NCBI GenBank assembly: GCA_030673995.1
Contig: DAOUYU010000071.1
Location: 1-8,423 of the forward strand
Reading direction: 5' to 3'
From: Candidatus Aminicenantota bacterium
GTDB taxonomy: Bacteria; Acidobacteriota; Aminicenantia; Aminicenantales; Aminicenantaceae
DNA length: 8,423 nt
Positions 5,147 to 8,423 of the stretch are shown here, piece by piece. The position numbers and the translations under genes are program-made. Each line of letters starts with the position of its first letter. Position 1 is the first letter of the stretch. The notes beneath the pieces were generated by a model. The model was not told the origin of the DNA, ran no database searches, and worked only from the letters and a program-made list of their open reading frames with translations.

Positions 5147-6361
5147 TTATTCATATCTTAAGGCCTCGATAGGATCCAGTCTGGAAGCTTTCCATGCTGG
5201 AAAGAATCCAAAAATGACTCCTATTGAAGCTGAAACACAGAAGGCTATGGCAACCCAAAATATTGGGATGAGGGCAGGTGAGGCGAAAATACGAGAGATC
5301 AACTTGGAGCCGGCCACCCCCACACCGATTCCTAAAACGCCTCCCAGTAAACTCAATACGATGGCTTCTGTCAGGAATTGGAAAAGTATATCTTTTTCTC
5401 GAGCTCCCACCGACATTCGGATTCCGATTTCCCGGATTCTCTCTGTTACGGAGACGAGCATGATATTCATAATACCAATCCCTCCCACGATAAGAGACAC
5501 GAAAGCAATCCCAGCAAGAAGAAGAGTCATTGTCTCTGTTGATTCTGCTGCACCTTCGGCAATTTCTGACCAATTCCTTACATTAAAGTCGTCTTCTGCG
5601 CCAGGAGCAATTTTATGTCGGATCCGCATAAGCTCTTCGATCTGCTCCTGGGCAGCAGCGGTTTCGGACATGGATGCGGCTGAAACATCTATGGATTGGA
5701 CATGTTTGATTCCGAGGAGTCTCCTTTGGGCTGTGGTGTAGGGCATGCAGATCATATCATCCCTGTTAAACCACCCTGATTCCCCTCTTGCCTTCAAAAT
5801 GCCGATCACTCTGAAGGGGATTTTCTTTATTCTTATGATCTGACCGATGGCGTCTTCCCCTTCGAAAAGATTCTCATTCACTTCATTTCCCAGGACACAG
5901 ACCTTTTGACCTGATTTGACCATGTTTTCATCAAAGAAAACACCATCCTCAATTTCCCAGTTTCTTACTTCCGGATACATGGCACCAACTCCCTGGAGGG
6001 ATGTGTTCCAATTCTTGTTTCTGAAGACGACCTGTGCTCTTCCTGAGACATTGGGTGAGACATATTGGACAGCATCACATTTTTCTTCAATAGCAATGGC
6101 ATCTTCGGGCATAAGGTTAGCGAAAGTTCCGCTTCCGCCGTGACGGCCGCGGTACGAAAGGCTTCCGGGACGAACAAAAAGAAGGTTCGTTCCCAGGGAA
6201 TTGAATTGTTTTTCAACGGCGACCTTGGCTCCCTGTCCGATGCTGGCCATGGCTATGACTGCTCCCACTCCGATGATAATACCGAGGGCAGTCAGAAAAG
6301 AGCGCATTTTATTCCGTCCTAACGCCATGAGTGAGACGCGTATTATTCTTAATATACTCAT
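5147..6361 (-). CDS. MacB/FtsX-type ABC transporter permease
   Basis: This 404-residue inner-membrane protein has the four-segment MacB topology. The first membrane segment (about 21-43, SFLTALGIIIGVGAVIAMAS) is followed by a large periplasmic domain (about 46-275). Three more segments lie near 278-302, 328-352 and 365-388. GGIGIMNIMLVSVTERIREI (293-312) and the end FPAWKASRLDPIEALRYE are hallmarks of this family. Such permeases do not carry substrate through the membrane; they use ATP-driven motion to push periplasmic substrate through a TolC duct. E. coli MacB fuses ATPase and permease, whereas here they are separate proteins, as in YknYZ-type systems. The ATG at 6361 has AAGGAG 8 bases upstream and lies 45 bases after the ATPase stop. 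The substrate (macrolide, peptide, lipid or other) cannot be read from the sequence. Confidence 0.95.
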   Translation of the reverse strand: MSILRIIRVSLMALGRNKMRSFLTALGIIIGVGAVIAMASIGQGAKVAVEKQFNSLGTNLLFVRPGSLSYRGRHGGSGTFANLMPEDAIAIEEKCDAVQYVSPNVSGRAQVVFRNKNWNTSLQGVGAMYPEVRNWEIEDGVFFDENMVKSGQKVCVLGNEVNENLFEGEDAIGQIIRIKKIPFRVIGILKARGESGWFNRDDMICMPYTTAQRRLLGIKHVQSIDVSAASMSETAAAQEQIEELMRIRHKIAPGAEDDFNVRNWSEIAEGAAESTETMTLLLAGIAFVSLIVGGIGIMNIMLVSVTERIREIGIRMSVGAREKDILFQFLTEAIVLSLLGGVLGIGVGVAGSKLISRIFASPALIPIFWVAIAFCVSASIGVIFGFFPAWKASRLDPIEALRYE

Positions 6362-6406
6362 TTTCTCGTCTCCTTCATCTTGATAAAAATCCTTAGACTA
6401 GATGTT

Positions 6407-7099
6407 TTAAACATGTTCTTCTTTCACTATCTTACCGTCCAGGAGATGTATCCTACGGTGAGCGATCTGGGCGACATTCTGGTCATGCGTGACAAGAATG
6501 ATGGTAATATTTTTCTCCTCGTTCAGGTTTTTAAATAAAACCATTATCTCTTTCCCTGTCTTCGAGTCCAGGTTTCCAGTGGGCTCGTCTGCAAGAAGCA
6601 AGGAAGGATTGTTTACCAGAGATCGGGCTATGGCCACTCTCTGCTGTTCCCCACCGGAAAGTTGATTTGTCCGGTGGAGTTCTCTCCCCTTCAAGCCCAC
6701 CTCGGAAAGAGAATGTAATGCTAACTCCTTCGCTTTTTTGGCGGAGATGTCTGAATAGAGAAGAGGAAGTTCTGTATTTTCCAGTGCAGTCGTACGGGAA
6801 AGAAGGTTAAAAGTCTGGAAAACAAAACCGATTTTTTTGTTCCGGATGCGTGCCAGTTTGTTTTTGTCCAGGGTGGAGACTTCCTGGCCATCCAGGAGAT
6901 ATTTTCCCTCTGTTGGTTTGTCAAGACAGCCGATGATGTTCATCAGGGTTGATTTTCCAGAGCCAGAGGGACCCATGATAGCCACAAGGTCGCCTTCTTT
7001 AATGGTGTAAGACAGGCCATCTAAGGCTCGAACTTGAGTCTCGCCGATTTTGTATATTTTTATTAGATTTTCCAGTTGTATAAGATTGTTGTTTTCCAT
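6407..7099 (-). CDS. MacB/LolD-type ABC transporter ATPase
   Basis: This 230-residue cytoplasmic ATPase has every expected motif: Walker A GPSGSGKST (43-51), Q-loop Gln95 in FVFQTFNLL, signature LSGGEQQR (147-154), Walker B LLLADEP (167-173), the D-loop NLDS and the switch His205 in VTHD. The segment LIKIYKIGETQVRALDGLS near the start and MNIIGCLDKPTEG after Walker A are typical of the MacB/LolD/YknY branch. It would drive the permease encoded directly downstream. The ATG at 7099 has AAGGAAG upstream and lies 44 bases after the adaptor stop. The length is normal for a stand-alone ATPase of this branch and no key residue is missing. LolD, the lipoprotein-release ATPase, is the main alternative, but the adaptor and TolC neighbours favour efflux. 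Confidence 0.96.
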   Translation of the reverse strand: MENNNLIQLENLIKIYKIGETQVRALDGLSYTIKEGDLVAIMGPSGSGKSTLMNIIGCLDKPTEGKYLLDGQEVSTLDKNKLARIRNKKIGFVFQTFNLLSRTTALENTELPLLYSDISAKKAKELALHSLSEVGLKGRELHRTNQLSGGEQQRVAIARSLVNNPSLLLADEPTGNLDSKTGKEIMVLFKNLNEEKNITIILVTHDQNVAQIAHRRIHLLDGKIVKEEHV

Positions 7100-7143
7100 T
7101 TTCTTTTCTTCCTTATCTCAAGCAGAGAGAGGAGAGGTCTTTA

Positions 7144-8423
7144 TCAACGCCTCATAAATCTCATTCCTCCCATAACAGAACGGCTCCTGTCGCTGTCTCT
7201 TTCATTCCCTGAGGCTTCGCCTGTTATGACTTCTTGACCTTCCTCCAGACTTCCCCTGACGATTTCTTTAATTTCTGTATAGGTGTTATCAGTGACTCCT
7301 GTTCTGATAGAAACCAGTTGGAGGTTTCCGTTTTCATCTTCTATCCAGGCCCGGGCGAAATTTCTCATCCGGGACCCTTGTTGTCCCGATCTTCCCATCA
7401 TAGACATCATAAAGGTCTGTTGTCCTGAACCAGGCCTTTGTGTCCCTTGCCTTCGGACATCTCCTTGCGGGCTGGAACCTTCTCCCCTGGTTTGGCCTCC
7501 TTTTCTTCCCTCCATTTCCTGCCTCATGCTTGCCATAATTTCTTCCCATACTTCAGGCGGGGGATTGAACCGGAGGGCGGCATTAGGGACTCGCAATGCA
7601 TTTATTGCCTCACCTGCTACGATGGAAACCGTGGCTGTCATGCCAGGCCTTAATTTCAACTCAGGGTTGCTCACTTCAACGATAGTGGTATAAGTAACAA
7701 CATTCTGGACGATTTCCGGGGAATAGCGGACCTGCCGCACAGTCCCTTTAAAAGTTTTATCGGGAAAGGCGTCAACGGTGAACCTGACTTTCTGTCCTTC
7801 CTTTACGTTGCCGATGTCAGCCTCATCCACGCTGCATTCCACCTGCATTTTGCTCAAATCGTTGGCAATCTGAAAAAGAACCGGTGCCTGGAAACTGGCT
7901 GCAACAGTCTGGCCGATGTTGACTCTTCTGTCTATAATAACCCCATCAATGGGTGATTTGATAATAGTGTATGTCAGGTCGACTTTGCTTGAATCCAGTT
8001 GAGATTTTGCCTGTTCCAGCCTTGCTTCTGCAGTGCGGATATCAGCATTGGCGCTGTAATATTGGGTTTCGAGAGTCTCTTTTTCTTCATAGGATATCAG
8101 GTCCTTGTCGAAAAGATTCGAAGCCCGTTCTAATTTTTTCTTCACATTTTCGAAAGTGACCTTGGCCTTTTCAAGAGAAGCGACAGAGCTTTGATAATTG
8201 GCTTCATTCTGGTTAACCCGAGTCATGAATTGGGACTGGTCAAGTTCAGCTATAACCTGGCCTTCTTTTACCAGGGAATTGAAATCTACATAAATATTAT
8301 CAATCTTTCCCGAGACCTGGCTGCCGACATCAACAATGATTACCGGATTTAAGCTTCCTGTCGTAACCACCAGGGCTTCAATGTTTCCTTTATCAACGGC
8401 TTCTTTTTTATATTTTAAGCCCT
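7144..8423 (-). CDS. MacA-like periplasmic adaptor (HlyD/RND membrane fusion protein), N-terminus cut by window edge
   Basis: The reading frame stays open to the right edge, so the first residues, including any signal or membrane anchor, are missing. The visible part starts GLKYKKEAVDKGNIEALV and continues TGSLNPVIIVDVGSQVSGKI, the MacA-like start of the lipoyl domain. A helical hairpin (bases about 8245-7975) with coiled-coil character follows, then the second lipoyl half (IIKSPIDGVIIDRRVNIGQTV) and the beta-barrel domain (DLSKMQVECSVDEADIGNVK). Such adaptors link a MacB-type permease to TolC in the periplasm. An unusual Gly/Gln/Arg/Met-rich insert (7357-7566) splits the membrane-proximal region, and the C-terminus is again Arg/Met-rich (MGGMRFMRR). 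A GTG at 8370 could be taken as a start, but the conserved region begins upstream of it, so it is internal. The ATPase gene follows after 44 bases. Confidence 0.93.
   Translation of the reverse strand, partial: GLKYKKEAVDKGNIEALVVTTGSLNPVIIVDVGSQVSGKIDNIYVDFNSLVKEGQVIAELDQSQFMTRVNQNEANYQSSVASLEKAKVTFENVKKKLERASNLFDKDLISYEEKETLETQYYSANADIRTAEARLEQAKSQLDSSKVDLTYTIIKSPIDGVIIDRRVNIGQTVAASFQAPVLFQIANDLSKMQVECSVDEADIGNVKEGQKVRFTVDAFPDKTFKGTVRQVRYSPEIVQNVVTYTTIVEVSNPELKLRPGMTATVSIVAGEAINALRVPNAALRFNPPPEVWEEIMASMRQEMEGRKGGQTRGEGSSPQGDVRRQGTQRPGSGQQTFMMSMMGRSGQQGSRMRNFARAWIEDENGNLQLVSIRTGVTDNTYTEIKEIVRGSLEEGQEVITGEASGNERDSDRSRSVMGGMRFMRR
7357..7566 (-). other. Low-complexity Gly/Gln/Arg/Met-rich insert in the adaptor
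   Basis: Between LRFNPPPEV and ARAWIEDENG the adaptor carries about 70 residues dominated by Gly, Gln, Arg, Ser and Met. Visible pieces are EGRKGGQTRGEG, TQRPGSGQQTF and MMSMMGRSGQQGSRMR. The flanks match the usual adaptor fold: VPNAALRF before, and an AWIEDENGNLQLVSIRTG strand pair after. It is therefore an insertion in a loop of the membrane-proximal domain, probably disordered. The role is unknown. Confidence 0.7.

Noticed and set aside
5130..5741. Plus-strand open frame of 203 codons
   Set aside because: It lies antisense to the permease gene, which has clear family motifs throughout; the plus-strand translation resembles no family and is Ile/Ser/Pro-rich as expected for a shadow frame.
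5147..7099. LolCDE lipoprotein-release system
   Set aside because: The ATPase resembles LolD, but a single MacB-type permease with adaptor and TolC neighbours fits a tripartite efflux pump better.
7144..8370. GTG at 8370 as the true start of the adaptor
   Set aside because: The conserved adaptor segment (KKEAVDKGNIEALV) is already in frame upstream and the frame is open to the window edge; starting at 8370 would also remove the signal or anchor.

Overview
All seven genes in this window lie on the minus strand, so transcription runs from the right edge to the left edge. The gene set points to a Gram-negative (diderm) bacterium: a periplasmic adaptor, a MacB-type permease, a TolC-type outer-membrane factor and a large DUF5916 protein. 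The DUF5916 protein with a CBM9-like N-terminus, together with a divergent Hfq-like protein beginning MNRKLIRPNL, recalls Acidobacteriota and related phyla such as Aminicenantota. That placement is from memory of similar proteins and is tentative.

Layout in transcription order. (1) 8423-7144: RND/HlyD-type adaptor (MacA-like), cut at its N-terminus by the window edge. (2) 7099-6407: MacB/LolD-type ABC ATPase. (3) 6361-5147: MacB/FtsX-type permease with four membrane segments. A 163-base gap follows, with a weak candidate terminator and a dispersed palindromic repeat. (4) 4983-3421: TolC-family outer-membrane efflux protein. (5) 3386-1194: DUF5916 protein, a secreted CBM9-like domain followed by a probable outer-membrane barrel. 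A 406-base gene-free stretch follows (788-1193). It holds four 20-bp tandem repeat units, a short REP-like palindrome, a long GGGGACAGGC hairpin that looks like an intrinsic terminator for the operon above, a sigma70-like promoter and a leader. (6) 787-476: small Hfq/Sm-like protein. (7) 471-1: N-terminal 157 residues of PdxA (vitamin B6 synthesis), cut by the left edge.

Genes 1-4 supply all parts of a tripartite ABC efflux pump: adaptor, split MacB (separate ATPase and permease) and outer-membrane channel. The DUF5916 gene follows the TolC gene by 34 bases and is probably co-transcribed with it; its role is unknown. The Hfq-like gene and pdxA form a second unit with a 4-base gap between them.

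I see no mobile element, CRISPR array, defence system or RNA gene. The parts most worth a second look are the divergent Hfq-like protein with a leader hairpin that could cover its own ribosome binding site, the cluster of repeats upstream of it, the low-complexity insert in the adaptor, and the DUF5916 protein attached to an efflux operon.
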